From Alphaproteobacteria bacterium (GTDB lineage Bacteria > Pseudomonadota > Alphaproteobacteria > Zavarziniales > Zavarziniaceae), in assembly GCA_021774355.1 (NCBI GenBank), contig JAJFJE010000168.1, positions 1 through 20,800 of the forward strand: a stretch of DNA of 20,800 bases, written 5' to 3'. The notes beneath the pieces were generated by a model that was given only the letters and a program-made list of their open reading frames with translations, was not told where the DNA came from and did not search any database. This document shows positions 8,401 to 15,273 of the stretch, piece after piece; the stretch's first letter is position 1; every line of letters begins with the position of its first letter. The translations under genes and the position numbers were made by a program.

Positions 8401-8963
8401 AGGGTGTCGCCGAAAAAATCCAGGCGATAGCCGCCGGTGCCGCCCGGCGGCACGATATCGACGATGCCGCCGCGCACGGCGAATTCGCCGGCCTCGCCGG
8501 CGGTGCCCGCCTTGACATAGCCGGCCCGTGTCAGAAAGCCCACCAGCTTGTCCAGCGGCACGGTATCGGCGGCGCGGGCGTGAAAGATTTCGGCCGCCAC
8601 GGCGGCCCGGGGGGGGAGACGCTGCAAGGCGGTTTCCACGGCGGCAACGACCACCAGGCCGCGCCCGTCCGGACCGGCGGCCAGCCGGCTGAGTGCCGCC
8701 ATGCGCCGGGCGATCAGTTCCGGTCCCGGCGACACCCGGTCATAGGGCAGGCAGTCCCAGGCGGGCACTTCGATCAGCGCGCAATCGGGCGCGACAAAGC
8801 GCAAGGCGGCCGCGAAATCGGCCAGGCGGGCCTCTTCCCGGACCAGATGCAGGACCGGCCCGCGGCGGGCGAATTCGGCCACGGCCAGGGCGTCGACCCC
8901 GTCCGGGACGCCGGCAATGGTCAGGCGTTGGCGGCCATCCAGCACTTGGCTCAGCTTTTTCAC
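5457..8963 (-). CDS. mfd: Transcription-repair coupling factor Mfd
   Basis: A 1168-residue full-length Mfd. It uses ATP to push stalled RNA polymerase off template damage and recruits UvrA to the site. Domains in order: UvrB-like homology region (residues ~1-350, ending in YLPDALVTLDG-type sequence), RNA-polymerase-interacting domain with GDLVVHVDHGIGRFEGL (~480-500), the translocase with Walker A GDVGFGKTE (~630), Walker B DEEQHFG (~734) and TATPIPRTLQLAMSG (~757), the second RecA lobe with STTIVESGLDIPTANT and QIRGRIGRS (~860-905), and the C-terminal TRCF domain. Length matches the family (about 1150-1170). The ATG at 8963 overlaps the sdhE stop by 4 nt, so the two are translationally coupled. 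I saw no frameshift or missing motif. Confidence 0.97.
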   Translation of the reverse strand: MKKLSQVLDGRQRLTIAGVPDGVDALAVAEFARRGPVLHLVREEARLADFAAALRFVAPDCALIEVPAWDCLPYDRVSPGPELIARRMAALSRLAAGPDGRGLVVVAAVETALQRLPPRAAVAAEIFHARAADTVPLDKLVGFLTRAGYVKAGTAGEAGEFAVRGGIVDIVPPGGTGGYRLDFFGDTLETIRPFDPASQRSTGSAAELALIPASEVPFDRDAIRRFRQGYVERFGTITDDDPLYEAVSAGRRHAGVEHWLPLFYPKLDSLFDYLPDALVTLDGQVDAAAAARLALVADYFAARTAPRDSKASAGTTYRPLPPDQLYLTDGAFDAVLARRRVRQFAAFAVPGAAADLAARPGRDFAPERAQGANPYDAVAAHLAALIGSHKRPVIAAATQGSRERLQMVLGEHGIAPLVPVDSIRGLKALRPGTVAIAVLGIERGFETDDLAVITEQDLLGDRLVRGGRRTRRADQFLSDAALLSPGDLVVHVDHGIGRFEGLTTIEVVGAPHDCLHLAYDGGKLYLPVENIELLSRYGAVDGSEVQLDRLGGGAWQARKARLKKRIREIATHLIDIAAARALRLAEPLDAPEGLYQEFCARFPYEETEDQLKAIAEVLSDLASGRPMDRLVCGDVGFGKTEVALRAAFVSALSGHQVAVICPTTLLCRQHHKTFTDRFAGQPVRVGQLSRLVGAKEAAEVKQGLADGAVDIVIGTHALLGKGLKFRDLGLLIVDEEQHFGVNHKERLKQLKADVHVLTLTATPIPRTLQLAMSGVRELSIIATAPVDRLAVRTFVMPFDPVVIREAILREHYRGGQCFYVVPRISDLDEIAAFLRAEVPEVKVIAAHGQLPPGELDDVMTAFYDGRYDVLLSTTIVESGLDIPTANTLIVHRADMFGLAQLYQIRGRIGRSKNRAFAYLTLAPRQKLSVTAEKRLDVLQSLDELGAGFTLASHDLDIRGAGNLLGAEQSGHIREVGFELYQEMLEEAIAKVRLAGGTLDEAAAPEDWSPQIAVGAAVLIPDGYVGDLDLRLQLYRRIARLASREEIDGFAAELIDRFGPIPDDLANLLKIVEMKGLAKRAGIEKLDAGPKGATVAFRGNSFANPAGLVDYLSRLRSTARLRPDQKLVYLEHWADPTERLAGAFRLTAKLAEIAESAAGPPLAAPARTG

Positions 8964-9232
8964 GTCTTGGGCAGCTCGATCTGAAAGGCCAGCAGCAGGG
9001 TGAGCACGGGCGACTGCAAATGCGCCGGCGCCGCCTCCTGGCCGGTGGCCCAGGCGAAAAGGTCGGGATCGGCTTCTTCGATAAGCCGCTCGTAGAGGTC
9101 GAGTTCGGCGTCCCCGAAACCAGCAAGATAGGTGTCGGCAAAGCGGCCGAGGAACAGGTCGGTCTCGCGCCAGCCGCGGTGCCAGGAGCGGAATCTGAGG
9201 CGCTTGCGGCGGCTCTCGATGGTTTCGGACAT
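8960..9232 (-). CDS. sdhE: SdhE, FAD assembly factor of succinate dehydrogenase
   Basis: A 90-residue cytoplasmic protein that helps attach FAD covalently to the SdhA flavoprotein. The diagnostic RGxxE motif is visible as RGWRE at residues 19-23 in the context RSWHRGWRETDLFLGRFA, followed by LYERLIEEADPDLFAWATG, which is the usual second half of the fold. I start at the ATG at 9232 (MSETIESRRKRLRFR); the frame is open for another 35 codons upstream, but that part crosses a large palindrome and has no conserved sequence. There is no Shine-Dalgarno sequence before this ATG; a good promoter places the transcript start at or next to it, so translation may be leaderless. The stop overlaps the mfd start. 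In many alphaproteobacteria recG lies next to this pair; here it does not. Confidence 0.93.
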   Translation of the reverse strand: MSETIESRRKRLRFRSWHRGWRETDLFLGRFADTYLAGFGDAELDLYERLIEEADPDLFAWATGQEAAPAHLQSPVLTLLLAFQIELPKT

Positions 9233-9239
9233 GGGCAGG

Positions 9240-9268
9240 CTTATAGGATGCGACCGCCCCCTTGTCAT
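9240..9268 (-). promoter_or_regulatory. Predicted sigma70-type promoter for sdhE-mfd
   Basis: On the minus strand a -35 ATGACA (9268-9263, five of six to TTGACA) and a -10 TATAAG (9245-9240, five of six to TATAAT) are separated by exactly 17 bp. Seven bases after the -10 comes the sdhE ATG (9232), so transcription would begin at or within one base of the start codon. The -35 is formed by the distal arm of the palindrome at 9263-9300. Confidence 0.65.
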
Positions 9269-9300
9269 CCCCGCCGGCACGCCGGCCGGCGGGGATGGCA
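9263..9300. repeat. Long REP-like palindrome between the coxL-like gene and sdhE
   Basis: The arms CATCCCCGCCGGC (9266-9278) and GCCGGCGGGGATG (9285-9297) are perfect reverse complements around the 6-nt loop ACGCCG; the stem extends three more pairs with one G-T wobble. It starts 3 bp after the stop codon of the CoxL-like gene. No T-run follows in either direction, so it is not a classical intrinsic terminator. The CATCCCCGC...GCGGGGATG outline matches a palindrome common in alphaproteobacterial intergenic DNA. Confidence 0.7.
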
Positions 9301-9303
9301 CAG

Positions 9304-11622
9304 TCAGCCGGCCCGGGCCTCGCGGATCGCCCGCCACACCCGTTCCGGGGTCAGCGGCATGTCGATATCGGCGACGCCGTCGGCGGCCAGGGCATCGAGC
9401 ACCGCATTGACCAGGGCCGGCGGCGCGCCGATCGCGCCGGCCTCGCCCGCCCCCTTGATGCCCATGAAATTGGTCTGGCAGGGCACCTCGATGGTCGAAA
9501 AGGCGATGGGCGGCAGCAGGTCGGCCCGGGGCATGCCGTAATCCATGAAGCTGCCGGTCAGCAACTGGCCGTCATCGTCATAGACCACCCGCTCGGTCAG
9601 GGCCTGGCCCAGGCCCTGGGCGATCCCGCCATGGACCTGGCCTTCGACCAGCATCGGATTGACCAGCCGCCCGAAATCGTCGACCACCGTGTAACGCGCG
9701 ACCGCGATCACCCCGGTCTCCGGATCGACCTCGACCTCGCAGACGTGGCAGCCATTGGGGTAGGTCGGGGCGCCGTGCTCGAACAGGGCGTTGACCACCA
9801 GGCCGGCACCGCCCAACTGGTCGGCGGCCCGAGCGGCAACGGCGAACAGGTCGATGCTGCGATCCGTGCCGGCGATGCGGAAGGCCCCGTCGCCATATTC
9901 GATATCGACCGCCGCGGCCTCCAGCAGCTCGGCGGCCAGCGGCTTGCCGGCATCGATCGCGGCCTCCGCCGCGCCGACCACGGCGCCGCCGCCGAGCAGC
10001 AGCGAGCGCGATCCGGCGGTGCCGCCGCTCGCCTCCAGTTCGTCGGAATCGCCGCCGATGACGATGCGGACCTGTTCGAAGGCGATCCCCAGCCGGTCCG
10101 CGATGACCTGGCCGAAGGCGGTTTCGTGGCCCTGGCCATTGGCCAGGGTGCCGACCCGGGCGACCACCTGGCGGGCCACCGGATCGACCAGGATCCGGGC
10201 ATGTTCCTTGGGATTGCCGCCGGTGCGTTCGATATAGACCGCGTGGCCCAGGCCGCGCCGCCGGCCGCGCGCCATGCTGTCGGCCCGGCGGGCGGCAAAG
10301 CCGGCCCGGTCGGCCCGCGCCAGGGCCTCGTCCTGGACCCGGGCGAAATCGCCGGAATCATAGGTCAGGCCGGAACAGGTACGGTAGGGCAATTGCCCGG
10401 GCTGAACCATGTTCCGCCGGCGCAAGTCGGCCGGGTCGAGGCCCAGTTCCCGCGCCGCCCGGTCGACCAGCCGCTCGATGACATAGGCCGCCTCGGGCCG
10501 GCCGGCGCCGCGATAGGCATCGACCGGCAGAGTATTGGTCATCACGCAGCGCACCCGCAGGGACCACATGGGAATGTCATAGACCCCGGGCAGCAGAGGC
10601 GATCCGGCGATGGTCGGCACCCCGGGGCCATAGCCCGAGACTTGCCCGCCCATATTGGCGATGGTCGAAACCTCCAGGCCGAGGATCCGGCCGTCCCGGT
10701 CGAAGCCCAGGGCCGCCTCGGTCACCTGGTCGCGCCCCTGGCTGTCGGACACGAAGCTTTCGCCGCGCTCGGCGCACCATCTGACCGGCCGGCCCACGGC
10801 CCGCGCCGCCCACAGGGCCGCGGCATACTCCGGATAGGCGAACAGCTTCATGCCGAAGCCGCCGCCGACATCGCGGGCGACCACCCGCAGGGCCGCCGGC
10901 TCGATGCCCAGGGCCGGGCCGGCCAGGCTGTCGCGCATGATGTGAACCCCCTGGCCGCCCATGTCCAAGGTGAAGCGCCCATCGGCCGCGTCGTAGCGGG
11001 CAAGGCAGGCGCGCGGCTCCATCGCCGCCACCACGATACGGTTGTTGACGATGCGCATGCGGGTGACATGGGCGGCACCGGCAAAGGCCTCGGCCACGCG
11101 CTCGGGCTCGCCCATCACATAATCGGCCAGCAGATTGCCGGGCACCTGGGGATGGACCTGGGGCGCGCCCGGCGCCAGCGCCGCCGTGCCGTCGACCACC
11201 GCCGGCAGGGTCTCATAGTCGATCACGATCTGCTCCGCGGCGTCGCGCGCCTGGGCCAGGGTCTCGGCCACGACCAGGGCCACCGCCTCGCCCAGATGCT
11301 GCACCCGGTCGAGCGCCACCACCGGCCGGTCGGGGCGCACGCTGCGGCCGCCCCGACGATCGGGTACGCTGGCCAGGCATGGCACCCCGCCCAGGCCCAG
11401 GCGGCGCAATTCGGCGCCGGCCCAGGCGCCGAGCACGCCCGGCATGGCCCGCGCAGCCGCCACCTCCGTGCCCTTGATCAGCGCCGCACCATAGGGGCTG
11501 CGCAGGATCACCAGATGGACTTGCCCCGGGGCCGACAGATCGTCGGTAAAGCGGCCCTGGCCGGTCAACAGGCGCGGATCCTCGACCCGCCGCACCGGCT
11601 GGCCCATGCCGAACTTGGTCAT
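9304..11622 (-). CDS. Xanthine dehydrogenase/CO dehydrogenase family molybdopterin-binding subunit (CoxL-like, form II)
   Basis: A 772-residue catalytic subunit of the molybdenum hydroxylase family, which binds molybdopterin cytosine dinucleotide and hydroxylates or oxidises its substrate. The N-terminal GQPVRRVEDPRLLTGQGRFTDD is the usual entry to the family's hammerhead domain; DVGGGFGMK is at 252-259, and the active-site loop reads AYRGAGR at 369-375. True (form I) CO dehydrogenase has AYRCSFR there, with the copper-binding cysteine, so CO oxidation should not be assumed. The catalytic glutamate is Glu727 in KGAGEAGAIG. The FAD (CoxM) and 2Fe-2S (CoxS) subunits are absent from the window, so this is an orphan large subunit unless they lie elsewhere. 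The ATG at 11622 has a strong GAGGAG that overlaps the stop of the upstream lipoprotein gene, 11 bp away. Substrate unknown. Confidence 0.9.
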   Translation of the reverse strand: MTKFGMGQPVRRVEDPRLLTGQGRFTDDLSAPGQVHLVILRSPYGAALIKGTEVAAARAMPGVLGAWAGAELRRLGLGGVPCLASVPDRRGGRSVRPDRPVVALDRVQHLGEAVALVVAETLAQARDAAEQIVIDYETLPAVVDGTAALAPGAPQVHPQVPGNLLADYVMGEPERVAEAFAGAAHVTRMRIVNNRIVVAAMEPRACLARYDAADGRFTLDMGGQGVHIMRDSLAGPALGIEPAALRVVARDVGGGFGMKLFAYPEYAAALWAARAVGRPVRWCAERGESFVSDSQGRDQVTEAALGFDRDGRILGLEVSTIANMGGQVSGYGPGVPTIAGSPLLPGVYDIPMWSLRVRCVMTNTLPVDAYRGAGRPEAAYVIERLVDRAARELGLDPADLRRRNMVQPGQLPYRTCSGLTYDSGDFARVQDEALARADRAGFAARRADSMARGRRRGLGHAVYIERTGGNPKEHARILVDPVARQVVARVGTLANGQGHETAFGQVIADRLGIAFEQVRIVIGGDSDELEASGGTAGSRSLLLGGGAVVGAAEAAIDAGKPLAAELLEAAAVDIEYGDGAFRIAGTDRSIDLFAVAARAADQLGGAGLVVNALFEHGAPTYPNGCHVCEVEVDPETGVIAVARYTVVDDFGRLVNPMLVEGQVHGGIAQGLGQALTERVVYDDDGQLLTGSFMDYGMPRADLLPPIAFSTIEVPCQTNFMGIKGAGEAGAIGAPPALVNAVLDALAADGVADIDMPLTPERVWRAIREARAG

Positions 11623-11633
11623 GTGTGAACTCC

Positions 11634-12080
11634 TCAGCGACCGTCGCCGCCCGTGGAACCCAGGGCGTCGAGCACCAGATAAACATTATCGACCGATTGG
11701 TCGGGCGGCAGCAGGACCGCCGCCCGCTTGTAGAACAGTGTTGCCTGACGATCCTCGATCCAGGCGCGCAAAGCCGGCTTGGCTTCCATTCCGAAACCGG
11801 CCGGGTCGTAGCAGATGCGGAAGGGCCGCGGCACCGGCCCGGCGATCCGCCCCTCGACCTTGGCCAGCACGGTCACCGCCGCCATGCCCCGGGACAGGTC
11901 GACCACCCGCAGATCAAGCCGCGCCTCCGGGGTCAGGGCCAGCGTCTCCCGATAGGTCACCAGCCCGCTGGCACAGAGGCGGCCGGGGCCCGGCGCCCCC
12001 GACGGCATCTCCGGGGTGGCGGCACAGCCGGCCAGGGCCAGGGCGCAGAGCAGCGCGGCGCCGTCAGCCGGCCGGATCAA
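11634..12080 (-). CDS. YbaY-family lipoprotein (second of a pair)
   Basis: A 148-residue protein starting at a TTG (12080-12078), which overlaps the end of the preceding gene by 17 nt; no ATG or GTG precedes the signal peptide in this frame. The signal has a lipobox at L16-A17-G18-C19. The mature part carries the YbaY/YscW-type pattern (PF09619 as I know it): VTYRETLALTPEARLDLRVVDLSRGMA, then VLAKVEGRIAGPVPRPFRICYDP, and a beta-sandwich-like rest. Compared with its neighbour, the 'YR-x-x-(I/L)AL-P' strand and the 'PxPF-x-x-x-YD' strand are kept but the C-terminal half differs. Members of this family are outer-membrane or periplasmic lipoproteins; function is not well known. Placement between glpK and the molybdoenzyme gene, with very short gaps, suggests one transcript. 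Confidence 0.78.
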   Translation of the reverse strand: MIRPADGAALLCALALAGCAATPEMPSGAPGPGRLCASGLVTYRETLALTPEARLDLRVVDLSRGMAAVTVLAKVEGRIAGPVPRPFRICYDPAGFGMEAKPALRAWIEDRQATLFYKRAAVLLPPDQSVDNVYLVLDALGSTGGDGR

Positions 12081-12468
12081 GCCAGATCTCGAACGGCCGG
12101 CCCAGATCGGCAGGGCGCACCCGGGTGCGCAGGGTATTGACGAACAGCAGCCGCGGGCCGGCCTGGATGCGGGCGACGATGGTCAGGTCCACCTGGCGCG
12201 GCAGGTCATTGTGATCGAAGCGCAAGGTGAAGGGGATGGGCACCTGGCCCGCCGGCGCAATGATCTGCTGGGCGACCAGGGTGCCGGGCGGCGCCTTGCC
12301 GTTGATATCGACCAGTTGGACGATCGCGGCGGCGTCCGGCGGCAGGGCGATGCGCTGGCGGTAATTGAGCGTGCCGGTGACGATCAAAGGCGGATCGTCG
12401 CGCAGCACGGCGTGACAGGCGGCAAGCGGCAGGACAACGCCGAAGGCGATAAACTGGCGGCGATGCAT
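12064..12468 (-). CDS. YbaY-family lipoprotein with twin-arginine signal (first of a pair)
   Basis: A 134-residue protein. Its N-terminus MHRRQFIAFGVVLPLAAC combines a twin-arginine motif (R3-R4-Q5-F6-I7) with a lipobox (L15-A16-A17-C18), so it may be exported folded by the Tat system and then lipidated. The mature part, VTGTLNYRQRIALPPDAAAIVQLVDI, IIAPAGQVPIPFTLRFD and LLFVNTLRTRV, is the classic YbaY domain order and is more canonical than its downstream partner. I prefer the ATG at 12468, which has AGGAA about 7 nt upstream, over an in-frame ATG at 12483 that has no ribosome site and would move the arginine pair deeper. It lies 26 bp after glpK and overlaps the next gene by 17 nt, which points to co-translation of the two paralogues. 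Confidence 0.8.
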   Translation of the reverse strand: MHRRQFIAFGVVLPLAACHAVLRDDPPLIVTGTLNYRQRIALPPDAAAIVQLVDINGKAPPGTLVAQQIIAPAGQVPIPFTLRFDHNDLPRQVDLTIVARIQAGPRLLFVNTLRTRVRPADLGRPFEIWLDPAG

Positions 12469-12494
12469 CAACGGGTTCCTCATGGGCGGGACCA

Positions 12495-14006
12495 TCATGG
12501 CCTGGTCGTCGAGGGCTGCAAGACTCGGGCGACCGCATCCTGCCATGTTCCATAGCGGCGGTCGCGCTCGGCGGCACCCAGGCGCGGCTCGAACCGGCGG
12601 TCGAGCGCCCAGCTCGCCGCCAGGTCCCGGGTCGAGCCGTACAGCCCCGCCCCGAACCCGGCCAGCAGGGCGGCTCCCAGGGCGGTGGTTTCGCTGACCA
12701 CCGGCCGTTCGACCGCCAGGCCGGTCAGGTCGGCCAGGCATTGCATCAGCCAGTCATTGGCCACCATGCCGCCATCGACGCGCAGGCTGGTCGGCGCCGG
12801 CCGGCCCTGGGCGGCCAGATCCTGGGCGATCGCCGCGGTCAGGTCGCGGGTCTGAAAGGCGACCGCCTCCAGCGCCGCCCGGGTCAGTTCGGCTATGCCG
12901 CTGTCGCGGGTCAGGCCGAACAGGGCGCCGCGGGCGGCGGGCGCCCAATGGGGTGCCCCCAGTCCGGTGAAGGCGGGAACCAGCACGACATTGGAATCGG
13001 CCTTGGCCGTCGCCGCCAGGGCGGCGGTCATGGCCGCCTCGGGGAACAGCTTCAGGGCGTCGCGCAGCCATTGGATCGCCGCGCCGGCGACGAAGATCGA
13101 GCCTTCCAGGGCGTAGCCCGGCTGGTCGCCCAGCCGGCAGGCGACCGTCGACAGCAGGCGATGACGGGAGGCGATGGGCGCCGCGCCGGTATGGACCAGG
13201 ACGAAGCAGCCGGTGCCGTAGGTCGCCTTGATGGCACCGGCGGAAAAGCACGCCTGGCCCACCGCCGCCGCCTGCTGGTCGCCGGCCACGCCGCGGATCG
13301 GAATGGCCGCGCCGAACAGGTCGGGAACGGTGGCGCCGAAATCGCCGGCGCTGTCCCGCACCGCGGGCAGCAGTTCGGCGGGAATATCGAACAGCGCCAG
13401 GAGTTCCGGGTCCCAGGTCTGGCGGTTGATATCGAACAGCATGGTCCGGGCGGCATTGGTCGCATCGGTCACATGGAGCCGGCCGCCGGTCAGGCGCCAC
13501 AGCAGGAAACTGTCGACCGTGCCGAAGCACAGTTCGCCGCGCCGCGCCCGGTCCCGCGTCCCGGGCAGATGGTCGAGCAGCCAGGCCAGCTTGGTCGCCG
13601 AGAAATAGGGATCGATCACCAGGCCGGTGCGGGCGGCGATCAGCGTGCCCGCGCCTTGGTCGCGCAAGGCCGCACAAAAATCGGCGGTGCGGCGGTCCTG
13701 CCAGACGATTGCGGGATGGAGCACCCGGCCGCCCTCGCGCTCCCACAGCAGGGTGGTCTCGCGCTGATTGGTGAGGCCGAGGGCCGCCACCGCGCCGGCG
13801 CCGCCGGGCAGGGCCGCCAAGACCTCGCGGGCCGTTGCCAGCACGGTCTGCCAGAGCGCTTCCGGGTCGTGCTCGACCCAGCCTTCGGCGGGGTAATGCG
13901 GCACCAGGTCGCGCCGCGCCGCGCCCTGGGGGCGGCCGTCGCGGAACATAATCGCCCGGGTCGAGGTGGTGCCCTGGTCGATTGCCAGCAGGTTCCGGCC
14001 CGTCAT
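12495..14006 (-). CDS. glpK: Glycerol kinase
   Basis: A 503-residue FGGY-family kinase that phosphorylates glycerol to sn-glycerol 3-phosphate with ATP in the cytoplasm. Visible family features: the ATP-binding DQGTTSTRAI at residues 10-19, TNQRETT at 79-85 with the glycerol-contacting Arg82-Glu83, WVEHDPEALW, IDPYFSATKLAWLLDH (FGGY signature 1), TYGTGCFVLVHTG, GLGAPHWAPAARGALFGLTR and the final LRVDGGMVANDWLMQ with GAALLAG. Length is normal for GlpK (about 500). The ATG at 14006 is preceded by GGGAGG at a suitable distance. No glpF, glpD or glpR is adjacent; instead two YbaY lipoproteins and a molybdoenzyme follow on the same strand. It is divergent from moaA across a 126-bp gap. Confidence 0.96.
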   Translation of the reverse strand: MTGRNLLAIDQGTTSTRAIMFRDGRPQGAARRDLVPHYPAEGWVEHDPEALWQTVLATAREVLAALPGGAGAVAALGLTNQRETTLLWEREGGRVLHPAIVWQDRRTADFCAALRDQGAGTLIAARTGLVIDPYFSATKLAWLLDHLPGTRDRARRGELCFGTVDSFLLWRLTGGRLHVTDATNAARTMLFDINRQTWDPELLALFDIPAELLPAVRDSAGDFGATVPDLFGAAIPIRGVAGDQQAAAVGQACFSAGAIKATYGTGCFVLVHTGAAPIASRHRLLSTVACRLGDQPGYALEGSIFVAGAAIQWLRDALKLFPEAAMTAALAATAKADSNVVLVPAFTGLGAPHWAPAARGALFGLTRDSGIAELTRAALEAVAFQTRDLTAAIAQDLAAQGRPAPTSLRVDGGMVANDWLMQCLADLTGLAVERPVVSETTALGAALLAGFGAGLYGSTRDLAASWALDRRFEPRLGAAERDRRYGTWQDAVARVLQPSTTRP

Positions 14007-14117
14007 GCCCGCCTCCCTTCGATCCCGGCCGCGGATGGTCGGGGGCGCTGGCGGCCCCGTCAAGCATGCTGAATAAGCGGCGCCCGTGCAGAACGAGTGG
14101 GAGGCAGCGGGAGTCGA

Positions 14118-14126
14118 TGCTATATA
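14118..14126 (+). promoter_or_regulatory. Extended -10 element for moaA
   Basis: TGC-TATATA forms an extended -10 whose expected start point falls at about 14133, the position of the first ATG of moaA. No good -35 is seen 16-18 bp upstream, so an extended -10 promoter is the only reading I can offer. Confidence 0.4.
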
Positions 14127-14132
14127 CGGCCG

Positions 14133-15161
14133 ATGCAAGGCCATATGACACAAGGGGGTGCCGCCGCCCCGCTCATCGATCCGTTCCAGCGGCGGATCAG
14201 CTACCTGCGCGTCTCGGTCACCGACCGCTGCGACTTTCGCTGCGTCTATTGTATGGCCGAGGAGATGCAGTTCCTGCCCAAGGCCGAGATCCTGACCTAT
14301 GACGAGTTGGACCGGCTGTGTTCGGCGTTCATCCGCCTGGGCGTGCGCAAGCTGCGCCTGACCGGCGGCGAGCCGCTGGTGCGCCGGGACATCATGGGCC
14401 TGATCGGCAGCCTGGGGCGCCACCTGACCGCCGGCGGCCTGGACGAACTGACCCTGACCACCAATGGCAGCCAGTTGGCGCGCCATGCGGAAGGCCTGGC
14501 CGCGGCCGGGGTGCGCCGCCTGAATGTCAGCCTGGACAGCCTGGACGCCGGGCGCTTTGCCGCCATCACCCGGCGCGGCAAGCTCGATGTCGTGCTCGAC
14601 GGGATCCGCGCCGCCGCCGCGGCCGGCCTCAAGATCAAGCTCAATGTGGTGGCCCTGCGCGGTGTCAACGACGACGAGTTCGTTGCCATGATCGAATGGG
14701 CCCACCATGCGGGCCACGAAGTCACCTTCATCGAGACCATGCCGCTGGGCGACATCGACGGCGACCGCACCGACCAATATCTGCCGCTGTCCCTGGTCAA
14801 GGCGGCGCTCGGCCGGCGCTTCACCCTGGAAGACAGCGACCACCGCACCGGCGGTCCCGCCCGCTACTACCGGGTCGCCGAGACCGGCGGGCGGATCGGC
14901 TTCATCACCCCCCTGACCCATAATTTCTGCGAATCCTGCAACCGGGTGCGCCTGACCTGCACCGGCACGCTCTATCTGTGCCTGGGCCAGGACGATTCCT
15001 ACGACTTCCGCGACCTGCTGCGCGCCGGGGTCGATGACCAGACCCTGGAAGCGGCGATCCGCGAGGCCATGACCCGCAAGCCCAAGGGCCATGATTTCGT
15101 GATCGATCGCCGGCACGACCGCCCCGCCGTCGCCCGCCATATGAGCGTTACCGGCGGTTGA
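14133..15161 (+). CDS. moaA: GTP 3',8-cyclase MoaA (molybdenum cofactor biosynthesis)
   Basis: A radical SAM enzyme that cyclises GTP to 3',8-cyclo-7,8-dihydro-GTP, the first step of molybdopterin synthesis; MoaC acts next. From the ATG at 14133 it has 342 residues. The N-terminal cluster is C33-x3-C37-x2-C40 (RCDFRCVYC), which binds the SAM-cleaving 4Fe-4S cluster. The C-terminal cluster ligands are C266-x2-C269-x13-C283 (CESCNRVRLTCTG...LC). The chain ends in Gly-Gly, as functional MoaA does. Also seen: LTGGEPLVRRD, LTTNGSQL, NVSLDSLD. Start choice is open: GTG 14097, ATG 14133 and ATG 14145 (AAGG 4 nt before it) are in frame. I prefer 14133 because an extended -10 ends 6 nt before it. Divergent from glpK; its product is needed by the CoxL-like enzyme. 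Confidence 0.95.
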   Translation: MQGHMTQGGAAAPLIDPFQRRISYLRVSVTDRCDFRCVYCMAEEMQFLPKAEILTYDELDRLCSAFIRLGVRKLRLTGGEPLVRRDIMGLIGSLGRHLTAGGLDELTLTTNGSQLARHAEGLAAAGVRRLNVSLDSLDAGRFAAITRRGKLDVVLDGIRAAAAAGLKIKLNVVALRGVNDDEFVAMIEWAHHAGHEVTFIETMPLGDIDGDRTDQYLPLSLVKAALGRRFTLEDSDHRTGGPARYYRVAETGGRIGFITPLTHNFCESCNRVRLTCTGTLYLCLGQDDSYDFRDLLRAGVDDQTLEAAIREAMTRKPKGHDFVIDRRHDRPAVARHMSVTGG

Positions 15162-15201
15162 GGACGCGGTCCCAAATCGGGAAAGAATAACGCCTCGGTT
15201 G

Positions 15202-15229
15202 TTGTCGGCGGCCATGTTGGTGGTAATAT
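15202..15229 (+). promoter_or_regulatory. Possible promoter for the unknown membrane protein
   Basis: A -35-like TTGTCG (15202-15207) and an extended -10 TGG-TAATAT (-10 at 15224-15229) are 16 bp apart. Transcription would start near 15236, which is downstream of the ATG at 15228 and so argues for the start at 15270. Confidence 0.4.
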
Positions 15230-15249
15230 GGTGTTCGTCAGGGATGGCG

Positions 15250-15273
15250 ATGAAAGACGCCTACGCCACATGA
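15250..15273 (+). CDS. Seven-codon upstream ORF coupled to the next gene (candidate)
   Basis: ATG AAA GAC GCC TAC GCC ACA TGA encodes MKDAYAT. It has a good ribosome site, AGGGA, five bases before the ATG, whereas the following gene has none. Its TGA overlaps that gene's ATG (15270) in an ATGA arrangement. This is what a translational coupling leader would look like, but it is far too short for any protein-level evidence, and chance is quite possible. Confidence 0.3.
   Translation: MKDAYAT

Noticed and set aside
5019..8984. Open frame of 1321 codons on the plus strand
   Set aside because: It is the antisense of mfd; its Gln/Gly/Asp/Arg-rich translation has no domain and mfd has every expected motif.
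9263..9300. Intrinsic terminator after the CoxL-like gene
   Set aside because: The stem is strong but no T-run follows on the minus strand (AAGGGGGCGG instead).
9304..11622. Carbon monoxide dehydrogenase large subunit (true CoxL)
   Set aside because: The active-site loop is AYRGAGR, lacking the cysteine of AYRCSFR, and no CoxM/CoxS genes are present.
9262..11628. Open frame of 788 codons on the plus strand
   Set aside because: Antisense shadow of the CoxL-like gene, low-complexity His/Gly/Gln-rich translation.
14007..15215. Long N-terminal extension of the glpK frame
   Set aside because: It lies antisense to moaA; GlpK begins normally at 14006 with a strong ribosome site.
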